Source: Desulfobacteraceae bacterium
GTDB lineage: Bacteria > Desulfobacterota > Desulfobacteria > Desulfobacterales > Desulfobacteraceae
Reading direction: 5' to 3'
Assembly (NCBI GenBank): GCA_016744295.1
Contig: JADGEQ010000025.1
Coordinates: forward strand, 1-64,000
Length of the DNA stretch: 64,000 nt
Part shown: in pieces, positions 1 to 9,621 of the stretch
Layout: each line of letters opens with the position of its first letter
Position numbering within the stretch: the stretch's first letter is position 1
The notes under the pieces: model-generated
Told to the model about the DNA's origin: nothing
The model's input: the letters and a program-made list of their open reading frames with translations, nothing else
Database searches by the model: none
Made by a program: the position numbers and the translations under genes

Positions 1-271
1 TCATTATTACATTATTCAAAGTACGTTCTGCAACTTCAGTATCGTATGCCACTTGAGCACGTAACCAGTAGCCATTAGACAAGCCAAAAAAACGACATAA
101 CCTTAAATCTGTATCTGCTGTGATTGAACGTTTCCCTAAGACAATTCTACTAATACGCTGAGCGGGAACGTCAATTTCTTTGGCTAAACGATACTGGCTA
201 ATCCCCATAGGTTTGAGAAACTCTTCCGAGAGAATCTCACCAGGAGTGATAGGTTTAAGTTTGTTCATCAT
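1..271 (-). CDS. higA: HigA-family antitoxin (XRE/HTH), runs off the left edge
   Basis: My translation from ATG at 271: MMNKLKPITPGEILSEEFLKPMGISQYRLAKEIDVPAQRISRIVLGKRSITADTDLRLCRFFGLSNGYWLRAQVAYDTEVAERTLNNVIM...; typical HigA HTH protein directly downstream of a HigB-like gene. Confidence 0.9.
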   Translation of the reverse strand, partial: MMNKLKPITPGEILSEEFLKPMGISQYRLAKEIDVPAQRISRIVLGKRSITADTDLRLCRFFGLSNGYWLRAQVAYDTEVAERTLNNVIM

Positions 272-280
272 AAATTCTCC

Positions 281-559
281 TCAGTGGTAATCAACTATTT
301 CCACATCTTCCGCACCTGCATTCGTCCAATAAAAGCAGACACGCCATTGGTCGTTAATGCGGATACTGTGTTGACCTGAACGATCACCCTTGAGTATTTC
401 AAGGTGATTTCCAGGCGGAACTCTTAAATCTTCAAGCTGATTAGCAATTTCAAGTTGTCTTAGTTTACGTCGTGCAACATTTTCAATATTTACAAATCGC
501 TTGACACGCTGACCTTTTGAGAGTGTTTTTGTGTGTTTACATTTAAAAGATCTTATCAT
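281..559 (-). CDS. higB: HigB-like RelE/ParE-superfamily toxin (internal start MIRSFKCKHTKT preferred; the track ORF to 694 reads through the attC site)
   Basis: RKLRQLEIANQLEDLRVPPGNHLEILKGDRSGQHSIRINDQWRVCFYW is a HigB signature; adjacent to higA. Confidence 0.9.
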   Translation of the reverse strand: MIRSFKCKHTKTLSKGQRVKRFVNIENVARRKLRQLEIANQLEDLRVPPGNHLEILKGDRSGQHSIRINDQWRVCFYWTNAGAEDVEIVDYH

Positions 560-608
560 GTTTATATAGTAACGCGTGACGTCATTGATGTCAAGCGTGA
601 CTACGAAT

Positions 609-680
609 GCCCAACGCCCGCAACACCGGACAATTTGGAGCGCAGCGTGAAATTGTTCCGAGTGCTTGCGTTTGTTATAC
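609..680 (-). repeat. attC: integron attC recombination site (end of the FRG-domain cassette)
   Basis: Minus strand GTATAACAAACGC...CGGAACAATTT...AAATTGTCCG...GCGGGCGTTGGGC: R''/R' core sites at the ends and an imperfect internal stem (CGGACAATTT / AAATTGTTCCG with one extra base). Confidence 0.8.
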
Positions 681-790
681 GTTACCTGCACCATCTTTGA
701 GATGTCAAAATTCGGCCATAAGCGGACATTGGAGGTTTACTCAGTAATAAACTTTTGTTAGCCGTGATTAAAAAATCTATTATTTTAGTA

Positions 791-2053
791 TTAAACGTAT
801 TCATTATTTTCGTCATCGACCTCACTTTGGCAGGACCGTTTTGCTTTAGTCATGAAGTTCTGAGGGTTTTCAATAAATGAATGGAAATCAGGGTATATCT
901 TTTCATCTGAATACTCGCAATAGTCATAAAAGGCTGATTTCAAACTTGGCGCTACCAGTAAGTTACTAACTTTGGCTCCACATCTATTTCTGGGTAGGAA
1001 ACCTTGATAGCAATACAGGAATACGCTCTTTTGGGCTTCAACTCGATTTTTTGTAATATCCGTGATAGCAGGGCTTATTAAAAAATCTTCCTTATTTGGA
1101 TAGGCTACATCTTCTTTTTGTTCATACTCAGATTTTTCAAGAATTAGTATCTCTGCGCTCGTAGCCGTATTGTCCAACATTGGGTGACATGAAAAAAATA
1201 GTGCGATATTAAAATCTTCCGAAAAATCAAGTAGGCAGGTATCTTTACCGAAATGTCTCAAGTCTGTAAGTGCAGAAATTGGACTTTTCCCTTCAGGTTG
1301 GTAAAAATCTTTACTCAATAAGTTCGTTACAACCTCGCTTTCATGCTCCTGTAGTTTTCCATTCTCTACTAAATCGCGGTTATTTCTGTATATGGATGCG
1401 GCTATTCCATCACTGTGAAAGTAATGTCTATTTATACCGCGAAATAAATGGCTGTTTTTTGATTCTTCCAGCCGATTCAATATGAATTTCGCATCAATAT
1501 CATCAAACGTGACTGGTTTACCAAACTCAAAATGTGATATTTCTTCAATGCCTTCAATTGTTACCCTAAGGACATTTTCCTGTGTCTTGTATCGAAATGA
1601 CCAATCGCCATGGTGAGTTTTGTATCCCATAGTGACTGATCTTGAAAACTCGCAAGATTCACTGAATCTATTATGTAGATGACATTCTACCCTTTCAAAA
1701 TTGATCGTAATATCTGTTGCATAAAGATATTTGATACTCTCAATAACTTCTTGTCTGATATCTAACTTGCAAAGCTCAAGTAATTTACCGAGTGACGTTT
1801 TTATGTGTTTATCAACTTTAATTAAGACATAGTCTTCTGTTGTAATTGGTTCTTCATAGTCATCAATGTAAACATTCAGAGCATGTAAGTAGTGTTTATT
1901 CCCAATGTATAGCGGGAAACTATCTAGTTCATTTTTAACTTTTTCAGAGTAGCATTCACGGTTGCACTGATCACACATATTATCTTTGTAGAGTGGTGAC
2001 TTTAAGCCATAAACGCCACATTGTTTACAAGTGAAATAATTATCTCTATCCAT
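791..2053 (-). CDS. FRG-domain protein with N-terminal zinc-ribbon-like Cys pairs
   Basis: CKQCG...CDQC near the N-terminus; LFRGINRHYFHSDGIAASIYR...LTDLRHFGKDTCLLDFSEDFNIALFFSCH matches the FRG domain pattern. Confidence 0.75.
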   Translation of the reverse strand: MDRDNYFTCKQCGVYGLKSPLYKDNMCDQCNRECYSEKVKNELDSFPLYIGNKHYLHALNVYIDDYEEPITTEDYVLIKVDKHIKTSLGKLLELCKLDIRQEVIESIKYLYATDITINFERVECHLHNRFSESCEFSRSVTMGYKTHHGDWSFRYKTQENVLRVTIEGIEEISHFEFGKPVTFDDIDAKFILNRLEESKNSHLFRGINRHYFHSDGIAASIYRNNRDLVENGKLQEHESEVVTNLLSKDFYQPEGKSPISALTDLRHFGKDTCLLDFSEDFNIALFFSCHPMLDNTATSAEILILEKSEYEQKEDVAYPNKEDFLISPAITDITKNRVEAQKSVFLYCYQGFLPRNRCGAKVSNLLVAPSLKSAFYDYCEYSDEKIYPDFHSFIENPQNFMTKAKRSCQSEVDDENNEYV

Positions 2054-2109
2054 ATAATCTCAAATAATAATATCCGGTTTGGGTTGAAATCAGACGTACT
2101 ACGCCCACC

Positions 2110-2160
2110 GTATAACATTCCGGTTCAGTCGTTCATCGACTGCAAGCGGTTGGTTAGCGT
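2110..2160 (-). repeat. attC: integron attC site (end of the glyoxalase cassette)
   Basis: Minus strand CGCTAACCAACCGCTTGCAGTCGATGAACGACTGAACCGGAATGTTATAC: core sites at both ends, internal CAGTCG/CGACTG stem; overlaps the stop codon of the glyoxalase ORF, as is common for cassettes. Confidence 0.72.
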
Positions 2161-2579
2161 TTTAGTGTATTTGAGTCCCTCTCATAGGCCTGAAGTCGTT
2201 CCTCAAGTGTGCCGGTATGAAGTTCGAACAGGTGGTTGTCGTAATCATAGAAATATAGGGAAAGCCCTTCTCCTTGGACTCTTGAACGTTCCTGTCGAAA
2301 TTCAACCTTGGCAATTTCAAGCCGTTGTCTATAATCTTCAAACTGAGATTCTGGAATCCTGAATGCAATATGGTTGTATGTGCGTTCAGGTAATGGGCTT
2401 CCCTCCATGATTGCGATCCAAATTCCGCCTAGAAGGAAGAACCGTTCCTTTGACAGGGAGAACATCTTGTCTCCGCTATCGTAGACTTCCTCTGCTCCAA
2501 GAACGGATGAAAAAAAGTTTCCAGTCCGTTCAAGGCTTTCGACGACAAAGGTTATATGGCTGATTCCGTCAATTGTCAT
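2154..2579 (-). CDS. VOC/glyoxalase-fold protein, FosX-like
   Basis: GISHITFVVESLERTGNFFSSVLGAEEVYDSGDK...LYFYDYDNHLFELHTGTLEERLQAY is typical of FosX/glyoxalase superfamily proteins. Confidence 0.8.
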   Translation of the reverse strand: MTIDGISHITFVVESLERTGNFFSSVLGAEEVYDSGDKMFSLSKERFFLLGGIWIAIMEGSPLPERTYNHIAFRIPESQFEDYRQRLEIAKVEFRQERSRVQGEGLSLYFYDYDNHLFELHTGTLEERLQAYERDSNTLKR

Positions 2580-2611
2580 TGTGTATATCCGTCTCAGGTC
2601 TCTTCTTTGTA

Positions 2612-2630
2612 GCTAACAAGGGGTTAAGCA
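2612..2630 (-). repeat. half attC or attI-like core site at the right end of the cassette array
   Basis: Minus strand TGCTTAACCCCTTGTTAGC resembles the L'-R' half of attC sites; GTTAGC is complementary to the GCTAAC core of the glyoxalase cassette's own attC (2153-2158). Confidence 0.55.
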
Positions 2631-3683
2631 GTTTTTTTTCTGGCCAACACCACAGATATCCCTTTTGTCGAGTAACATTCAATTTATTGATTGTCAGAAG
2701 ATTTTAACAATTGAATTTTGATAGTATTCGGGTGTTTTCTAACAGCGTAACACTCAAATTCGGGGGGTATGAGACAAAAGGATAACCACAAATGATTCAA
2801 ATTGATTCTCATACTACTAAAAAATATAAAATGGCATTGATCAACAACTTTATGTCATTGATATTATTCATCTTTTATGTGACAAATCCAATTGTAAAAA
2901 ATAAATTCAGGAGGCATCATGGCATAGAAAAAGATCGAATACGGTTTATCCTTTCCACTTATCTGACGCCTTCTTCCCAGAATGACTCCCATCTGCCTAT
3001 GGTTATTATTTCCAGTATGCATACGAAAAATAAAATTCAAAAAGTTTAGGCTGACAAAGGCGCGGGCGCCCCAAATCGTGGGTTCCTTGTCTTAAACAAG
3101 ATTAAAGATGGCATCATGGGTAAAGATTCTAAAACAGCCAAACTGACTGAGACAGAAATTGAGTGCAATAAAGCGATTTCAAAATTGCGGTACATGGTTG
3201 AACAAAATTTCGGGATCAGCCACTTGTATGATAATGGAGAAAGGGCTCGATTTCCAAAAATCCGGGAAAAACCGCCTCCTCCAGCCCTCGGAGTGTAAAA
3301 AAAATCTCAAAATATTAAAGCCGGAGAATATCCTAATCACGCAAAGCTCTCGACTTGTGAACGTCCTTTGTCAGGGTATTTTCCTTTGAGGGTGACTTAA
3401 AAAAGGGCATAGCTTCGCTTTGTCGGTTACATGGGTGTTCCCGGAAAAAGTTCATAACAATAATTTGACTTGGTTTTTATACTGCAACTAGAAAAAAAGC
3501 AATCAGGGACCTTGTTTTTTTTAATATAGTGAAAAAGGTATAAGACTGCGGACAGGGGGTGATCGCGAAAGCCGCTTTTTCTTGATTCTTTAAACGTTTC
3601 GATAATCAGGTGGTGGTTTCTATGGGTGTGGAGATGAATTGAACCCGGAAGATATTTTCATGGGTCCACCGTGACAAAAAAAA

Positions 3684-4772
3684 TTAGGAGGTAAAATAAT
3701 CATCGAGCAAAGGGGAAAGTTTTTTTCTGGATATGCCCGGGTTGCCCTGGCGATAAAAGGAGATCTTTCCTTTAAGACAGGAGGTTTGGTTTTTAAGGAT
3801 GAGAGGTGTCAGTTCAAGGTTTTTTTTCTGCAAAAATTCAATAAGAGTGTCATGGAGGTACAGGTCTGTGCAATAGACGGCCAGCTCCCGGTTAAAGCCT
3901 GGGGTGGCATGAACATTCATTGAAAGAAGCAGGTCAAGGCTTTGGTTTTGAGCATAGGATTCAAATTCGAGACAGAGCGCCCTGTCCTTTTGTTCCCACT
4001 GGGTCAGCGGCAACGGAACAGATGCGATACCGCAAAGGATATTGCCAAATTGAAACTTTTTATAATCCCTGCGCAGCAGGTCAAAGGTGTTCAGATCAGC
4101 CGTGTTGAATTTGGCCTTCTGAATGGTATTAAAATAGAGTTGTCGTCCCGGGTGGCATAACGGCATGAGGATATTTGCAATTTTTTCATCCTTGGGGGTC
4201 ACCCGCCCGACAGCAGGATCCATGTTCACCGTGTCCAGGAGTATGGTTCCGCAAAGCAGCAGGGCCAGATGCACATCAACAAGGTCATGGGTAATCAATT
4301 GTTCTCCAACCAGGGTGGCCGTGGACCCCACGGGTTCTATCACACGTTTACTTGCATGGGGGTAAAGGTTTTCATCCCTGTGGTGATCCAGAATGATGGC
4401 CACCTTGTCTCCATATTGATCCATGGAAGACGATAATCTATTGTGATCCACCAAGACCAGTCCTGACACTCGTTTCATGACCGCTTCTATGTTCAGCTCA
4501 TCCAGGAAGACAAGGTTATTCAAATCGATGCCGGCCTGGCCAAAAACATAGACCGCTTCACTCCTGAGCTTAAAATCAGCCCTTGGAATGGGCATGAGAG
4601 CTAGAATGGTGCTATCGTTTTTTTGGGCAGCCATCAGATAGGCATAGACGATGGCAGATGCCATTGAGTCCAGGTCAGCAGCTTCATTTCCCAGAACAAG
4701 ATAGTCAATGGATTTGCAATGGATATACGTTTTGGCTTCGGCCAGGTACTGGTTTAGTCGATGGCGTGGCAT
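3684..4772 (-). CDS. DHH-family phosphoesterase (exopolyphosphatase/Prune/PPase-like)
   Basis: LGNEAADLDSMASAIVYAYL; GLVLVDHNRL; AIILDHHRDE (DHH motif). Confidence 0.85.
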   Translation of the reverse strand: MPRHRLNQYLAEAKTYIHCKSIDYLVLGNEAADLDSMASAIVYAYLMAAQKNDSTILALMPIPRADFKLRSEAVYVFGQAGIDLNNLVFLDELNIEAVMKRVSGLVLVDHNRLSSSMDQYGDKVAIILDHHRDENLYPHASKRVIEPVGSTATLVGEQLITHDLVDVHLALLLCGTILLDTVNMDPAVGRVTPKDEKIANILMPLCHPGRQLYFNTIQKAKFNTADLNTFDLLRRDYKKFQFGNILCGIASVPLPLTQWEQKDRALCLEFESYAQNQSLDLLLSMNVHATPGFNRELAVYCTDLYLHDTLIEFLQKKNLELTPLILKNQTSCLKGKISFYRQGNPGISRKKLSPLLDDYFTS

Positions 4773-4814
4773 ATTAATCTCCTGTTAATCTGATGAACTT
4801 GGGTCACCCTGGGA

Positions 4815-7397
4815 TCAGGTATTGGCCAGAAGTTTTACAGGTTTTGTATTCATAACTTTCCGGGATGCTGCCAGGGCCGTTCCCATGCAGATAAATGTGG
4901 TCAAAAATAAAATCAAAAGGGAGGCCTTCAGGTCAAACTGCCAGAGGCTGTCAAAAAAATACCGGGAAATTGCCCGGGAAAATCCAAAACTCAAGAGCAC
5001 AGCAAACAGGGCTGCGGTTAACCCAATAAATCCAAATTCCACCAGGGTGATTCCCTGGATCATGTTAAAGTCTGCGCCCAGAACCTTTAACAGGTTGACC
5101 TGATTCTCATTTTTCCTGGTTTCGTGGCGGACAATGGAGAAAATGGAAACCAGGCCGGCTGCAATGGCCAGCCAGGCCATGAACCGTATGGACAGGGACA
5201 ACCGATCGGTGATGTCCAGAAGGGTTCCGGCCATCTGGGTCACATCAATGATGGAGACATTGGGAAAGGCGGTTACAATATCGTTTTTCAACCTTTGACG
5301 CTTTTCCGGGGGTACCTGGGAGATGGCAGCCAGGTGGGTTTTGGGGGCATCATTTAAAACCCCGTCCTGGAAGAGCAGATAAAAATTGGGTTGAAAGCTG
5401 TTCCACCGGACACGGCGCAGATTTACCACCCTCCCCATTAGGGGAATCCCCTGGATGTCAAATTTGATGAGATCCCCCAGTAACAGGCCGTATTGTTCGG
5501 CAAAGGAGATTGCAACCGAGATCTCAAAGGGGGTGTCGGTTTCAAAGGACCAGGGTATTTTGGACAGGGGTCTGCCCTGGACGATGGTTTCCGAAACATC
5601 CAGCCTGCTGCGGTGGGAAAAATTAAACTCCAGCCTCCGGCCCCCCCTTGCCCGCCGGGAACCGGATTGTATGGAGCCCTTTTGTTGGGATATAGCCCTG
5701 GTTCTCCCATGAAATGGTTTCTGATTCACGGAAAGAATCCGTCCCCTGACCATGGGAGAAAGGTTTGCAAGATCTGCATCCTGTTTTTGAATAAATCGGA
5801 CAAAGGGTGTTTTTTGTTCATCCTGAATATCCACCAGAAAGAAAACCGGTATTTTCAGACCCTCCGGCCGCATTATTTCTGTTTGAAGTCCCTTCTGGAT
5901 CTGGGGTATCATGGAAATTAAAAATACCCCCATGGCAATGGTTACAAAACAGGACAAAGAGGGCCATTTGTTCCGGTACAGGTTTCGAAATGCGATTTTA
6001 CCCACCAGAAACCGGGTGGTGGAAATAAATTTGCAGCCCGTGAAAATAAGCCAGCCCATGCCGGATAAAAAGGCCAGGGCCAGCAAAAAGACCAGGGCAA
6101 AAATTACGCCATTTTTGACAGAATCAGCCACCACAATTGAAACCAGGAAAAAGGCCGTACCTAGGGGAAGAAAACTGATTGTCTGGCGGAATAACATCCC
6201 CGGAGGTCTTTGGCCACCCTCGCCCCTGAGCAGGATAACCGGTTTTATCCCAAAGATGCGGACAAAAATCGGCAGACAGAACATAAGACTGCCTCCCATG
6301 CCCATTCCCAATGCCAACCCAATGGTGGCAGGATCTGTGAAAAGTCGGATATCTGCGGGAATCAATCCCTTGAAGATAAGGGGAAAGGCTGGAATCAGGA
6401 ACAGGGAAATGAAGATCGCCAGGACAGAGGCCAGACTGCCCAGCAAAATGAGCTGAAGGCTGAATAAAAGATAAATTTCCCTCTGCCCGGCGCCTATACT
6501 CATTAAAATAGCCATTTCCCGCTGTTTAAGGTTCAAATAGCCCCGGAACAGATAGGCCGTGGCAATCCCCGCCAGAAACAGGGCCACAATGCTGACCAAT
6601 CCCATGTATCCGGTGAAATACCCGGCAATTTTACCCAACCGCCTGTTCACATCCCGGCTGTCATAAACATTGATCCTGGGCTGTCCCCGGGACAGGTCGT
6701 AAAATTCTTGTTCCAGTTTTCCTGCCAGTTTTGGAACATCGGTTTCCCGGCTGAACCGATAATAGTAAAGATAGCGAATACGGCTTCCGAACCGGATCAA
6801 ACCAGTCCCTTCCAGTTGATTGATCCCCATATAAATTTTAGGGGCAAGTTCAACCGCTGTCACCGATTTATCCGGATCTTTTTTAAAAAAATTTTTAATA
6901 TAAAATGTTTTATTCCCCAGAACCAGGGGCGTTGTCATAGCAGTGGCATTTTCCAGCCCCAGGGCCTGGGCTGTATCCCTTGTCATTAGCACTTCTGGAC
7001 TGTCCTGAATATCTCCTGGGGCATTGTCTTCCAGGGAAAAGCTTCCGTAGAGGGGGTAGGGGGCATCAATGGCCATCACCCGAACCAGCCGGGCCCTGTC
7101 CCCGGCCTTTACCATGGTGTAAAACCGAACCAGCCGGGCTTGGGTATTTGGCCCCATTGGCCCCATTACCCTCTGGGCCAGGTTCAGTTCCGAAGGTGTC
7201 AGGGGCTTTGGGGCGGACAAGACCAGATCTGCTGTTAGAATTTGTTTTAAATTGTCATCCAGATGACGGTCCAGGGAACTGCCAAAGGAGTGGATGGCAA
7301 TAAAGCCGGCAAGCCCCAGGGACAGGTTTAAGATGAAAAAAAAGGCAAACCCCCTGTTGTTCATCAACTCCTTTGCCCCCAGGCGTATCCAGAGCAT
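4815..7397 (-). CDS. FtsX-like ABC transporter permease (YbbP type)
   Basis: Large permease with two FtsX-like halves; followed upstream by ABC ATPase and TesA-type hydrolase genes. Confidence 0.85.
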   Translation of the reverse strand: MLWIRLGAKELMNNRGFAFFFILNLSLGLAGFIAIHSFGSSLDRHLDDNLKQILTADLVLSAPKPLTPSELNLAQRVMGPMGPNTQARLVRFYTMVKAGDRARLVRVMAIDAPYPLYGSFSLEDNAPGDIQDSPEVLMTRDTAQALGLENATAMTTPLVLGNKTFYIKNFFKKDPDKSVTAVELAPKIYMGINQLEGTGLIRFGSRIRYLYYYRFSRETDVPKLAGKLEQEFYDLSRGQPRINVYDSRDVNRRLGKIAGYFTGYMGLVSIVALFLAGIATAYLFRGYLNLKQREMAILMSIGAGQREIYLLFSLQLILLGSLASVLAIFISLFLIPAFPLIFKGLIPADIRLFTDPATIGLALGMGMGGSLMFCLPIFVRIFGIKPVILLRGEGGQRPPGMLFRQTISFLPLGTAFFLVSIVVADSVKNGVIFALVFLLALAFLSGMGWLIFTGCKFISTTRFLVGKIAFRNLYRNKWPSLSCFVTIAMGVFLISMIPQIQKGLQTEIMRPEGLKIPVFFLVDIQDEQKTPFVRFIQKQDADLANLSPMVRGRILSVNQKPFHGRTRAISQQKGSIQSGSRRARGGRRLEFNFSHRSRLDVSETIVQGRPLSKIPWSFETDTPFEISVAISFAEQYGLLLGDLIKFDIQGIPLMGRVVNLRRVRWNSFQPNFYLLFQDGVLNDAPKTHLAAISQVPPEKRQRLKNDIVTAFPNVSIIDVTQMAGTLLDITDRLSLSIRFMAWLAIAAGLVSIFSIVRHETRKNENQVNLLKVLGADFNMIQGITLVEFGFIGLTAALFAVLLSFGFSRAISRYFFDSLWQFDLKASLLILFLTTFICMGTALAASRKVMNTKPVKLLANT

Positions 7398-8059
7398 CAG
7401 ACCAGCCGGCCCCGTTCAAGGTTGCGGATTTTCTGACATCGGCCGGCAAGCACCGGGTTGTGGGTTACCAAAATCAAAGATTTTTTTTCTGTTTCCACAA
7501 GATCAAACAGGAGCTGGGCAACCTTTTCCCCGGTTTTAATGTCCAGATTGCCCGTGGGCTCGTCGGCCAAAAGCAGGGCAGGCTTGATGATAAGGGCGCG
7601 GGCAATGGCCACCCGTTGGCATTCCCCTCCGCTGAGCTGTCCGGGCAGATGATGCTGGCGGTCGCCTAGTCCCACCTTTTCCAGCATGGTATCGGTTCTT
7701 TTCCGAATTTTTTCCTGGTGAAGAATTTCCAGGGGCAGACTGATATTTTCCCTGGCCGATAAATGGGGCATCAAATGAAATTGTTGAAAGATAATCCCGA
7801 TTTTCAGGGCCCGGTAGCGTGCAAGCCTACTTTCCTTCATGGTGCACAAATCTTGCCCCTCTAAAATCACCTGGCCGGAATCCGGATTGTCCAGGCCTGC
7901 TATCAGGGAGAGCAGGGTGGTTTTCCCGCTGCCGGACTGGCCGGTTATGGCATTGGTTTCGCCTAGTGCAAGGGTAAAATTCACCCGGTTTAAAACCGCT
8001 ATATTACCGGCCCTAGGCTGTTGAAAAGATTTACAGACCTTCTGTATTTCCAGTATCAT
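7397..8059 (-). CDS. ABC transporter ATP-binding protein (YbbA/LolD type)
   Basis: Walker A GQSGSGKTTLL, signature LSGGECQRVAIARAL, Walker B LLLADEPTGNLD. Confidence 0.95.
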   Translation of the reverse strand: MILEIQKVCKSFQQPRAGNIAVLNRVNFTLALGETNAITGQSGSGKTTLLSLIAGLDNPDSGQVILEGQDLCTMKESRLARYRALKIGIIFQQFHLMPHLSARENISLPLEILHQEKIRKRTDTMLEKVGLGDRQHHLPGQLSGGECQRVAIARALIIKPALLLADEPTGNLDIKTGEKVAQLLFDLVETEKKSLILVTHNPVLAGRCQKIRNLERGRLV

Positions 8060-8700
8060 AATTGCTCCAGAATATAGGGAAGCACGGTTGCGGCAATTAT
8101 CTTATGCCCTTCACTATTGGGGTGGATGCCGTCTGCCTGGTTCAGCAGTGGATTTCCTGCCACATCTTTTAATAAAAACGGGATGAAGGGCAGATGATGT
8201 TTGGCTGCCAGAACTGCAAATACCTCCCTGAATGCCCTTGAATAGTCCGGCCCGTAATTGGGCGGAATTTCCATGCCTGCCAGGATGACCCGGATACCAT
8301 GGGATTTTGCCAGAAGGATTGTCCTGTCAAGATTTTGTCCCATTGTCTCGGTGCCAAGCCCCCTCAAGCCGTCATTGGCCCCCAGGGCCAGCACCAGAAT
8401 ATCAGGTTTTGCCCTAAGAAACCACTTGAGCCGGGAAAGTGCCCCTGCGGTTGTGGAGCCGCTGATACTGCCGTTGGTAATTTTAAAATTTCGGATTCCA
8501 CTTTCTTCCAGCAGATCATTGAGAAGGGTTGGATAGACATTTTCCAATTCAACCCCAAGCCCTGCGGTGATCGAGTCTCCGATAAACAGTATTCCGGTGC
8601 TGCCCTCCTCTGCCCGCAAAGAGGGTGGAGCTCCAGAACCCAGCCATGAAAGAGTTGTCATCATAAAAAGAGCAAAACAAAATTTGAAATTATAGGTCAT
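8056..8700 (-). CDS. tesA: SGNH/GDSL arylesterase (TesA-like), secreted
   Basis: FIGDSITAG (block I), LGANDGLRG, DGIHPNSEGH; signal-peptide-like N-terminus. Confidence 0.88.
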   Translation of the reverse strand: MTYNFKFCFALFMMTTLSWLGSGAPPSLRAEEGSTGILFIGDSITAGLGVELENVYPTLLNDLLEESGIRNFKITNGSISGSTTAGALSRLKWFLRAKPDILVLALGANDGLRGLGTETMGQNLDRTILLAKSHGIRVILAGMEIPPNYGPDYSRAFREVFAVLAAKHHLPFIPFLLKDVAGNPLLNQADGIHPNSEGHKIIAATVLPYILEQL

Positions 8701-8736
8701 TTGTCTATATTTTTAATTTTGGGTTCAATTTGAAAT

Positions 8737-9546
8737 TTAGTTGGTTGCCAAATATGTCTGGGGCTCCTTTCTTTGGGCATAATTTTCACTAAGCCATTTT
8801 GCCTTTTTCTTGATAGGGCCATCCTTCAAAATTCTGGCTTGCTGGGGACAGGCTTTAATACAGGCACAGCAAAAAATACATTTTGCATCAATGGTTGAAT
8901 AATGGTTGGATTCATCAATTGCATTTTTTGGGCAGGCCGATGCACAAAGACCGCAGTCATCGCAGTCGTCCGTGACATTTATAAAGGAAAATGCCCCATT
9001 TGCCATCCCGTCTCTGTAGGGAAAATTACCGGGAACTTCAACCGGTATGATATCCATGGGAGTTTCAATTGTGTTCAACAAATCACCAATTTTCTTTCCA
9101 AATAAAAATGCTTTTTCAAGATCATCTTCATCGGGTCTGTTTTTGGCAATTAAAAATTCATTATCAGAAAAAGAATGTTCGCCAATAAAAGCACCAGCGG
9201 CAAAGGGAACAAATCCCCTTTCACTGGCAACATTTTTCAGCTCCAGCATGGCATCCTCAAATTCCCGGTTGCCGTACAATACCACCAGGACAGCCAGTGA
9301 GCCTGCGCCGGTCAGGGTGTTAAAATAATCAACTGCATCTTTTGCTATTCTTCCGGCATACACAGGAGCTCCAATAAGCACCAGATTATTGTCAAATTTC
9401 GGGGCGGGTTGATTCCGAATTTCTGGTCTTGTAATGTCAATAACATCGTAAGATTCATAACCGAGTCCCCTTGCGATTTCTTCAAGAACGATTCCCGTTG
9501 TTGAGGTGGGGCTAAAGTAAATCAGTGAAATGTTTTCAGGCTTCAT
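8737..9546 (-). CDS. flavodoxin-ferredoxin fusion (EFR1-type)
   Basis: Flavodoxin-like N-terminus (IYFSPTSTTGIVLEEIARGL) and two 4Fe-4S motifs (CDDCGLCASACPKN, CIFCCACIKACPQ). Confidence 0.88.
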   Translation of the reverse strand: MKPENISLIYFSPTSTTGIVLEEIARGLGYESYDVIDITRPEIRNQPAPKFDNNLVLIGAPVYAGRIAKDAVDYFNTLTGAGSLAVLVVLYGNREFEDAMLELKNVASERGFVPFAAGAFIGEHSFSDNEFLIAKNRPDEDDLEKAFLFGKKIGDLLNTIETPMDIIPVEVPGNFPYRDGMANGAFSFINVTDDCDDCGLCASACPKNAIDESNHYSTIDAKCIFCCACIKACPQQARILKDGPIKKKAKWLSENYAQRKEPQTYLATN

Positions 9547-9621
9547 TTTGAGATTCCTCCATTGGTATCAAGTGTTTCAGCTTTTCAGCCATCTTTATTT
9601 ATTGAGTTGTGCTTGCTTTTT

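Noticed and set aside
2792-3389. Short plus-strand ORFs (85, 60 and 76 aa) right of the cassette array
   Set aside because: Overlapping, low-complexity, no recognisable family; insufficient to call genes.
5493-6467. Several plus-strand ORFs inside the FtsX-like permease gene
   Set aside because: Opposite-strand shadow ORFs of a clear 860-aa permease.
4815-8700. Permease-ATPase-TesA cluster as a novel export system
   Set aside because: It matches the familiar YbbP-YbbA-TesA arrangement seen widely in proteobacteria.
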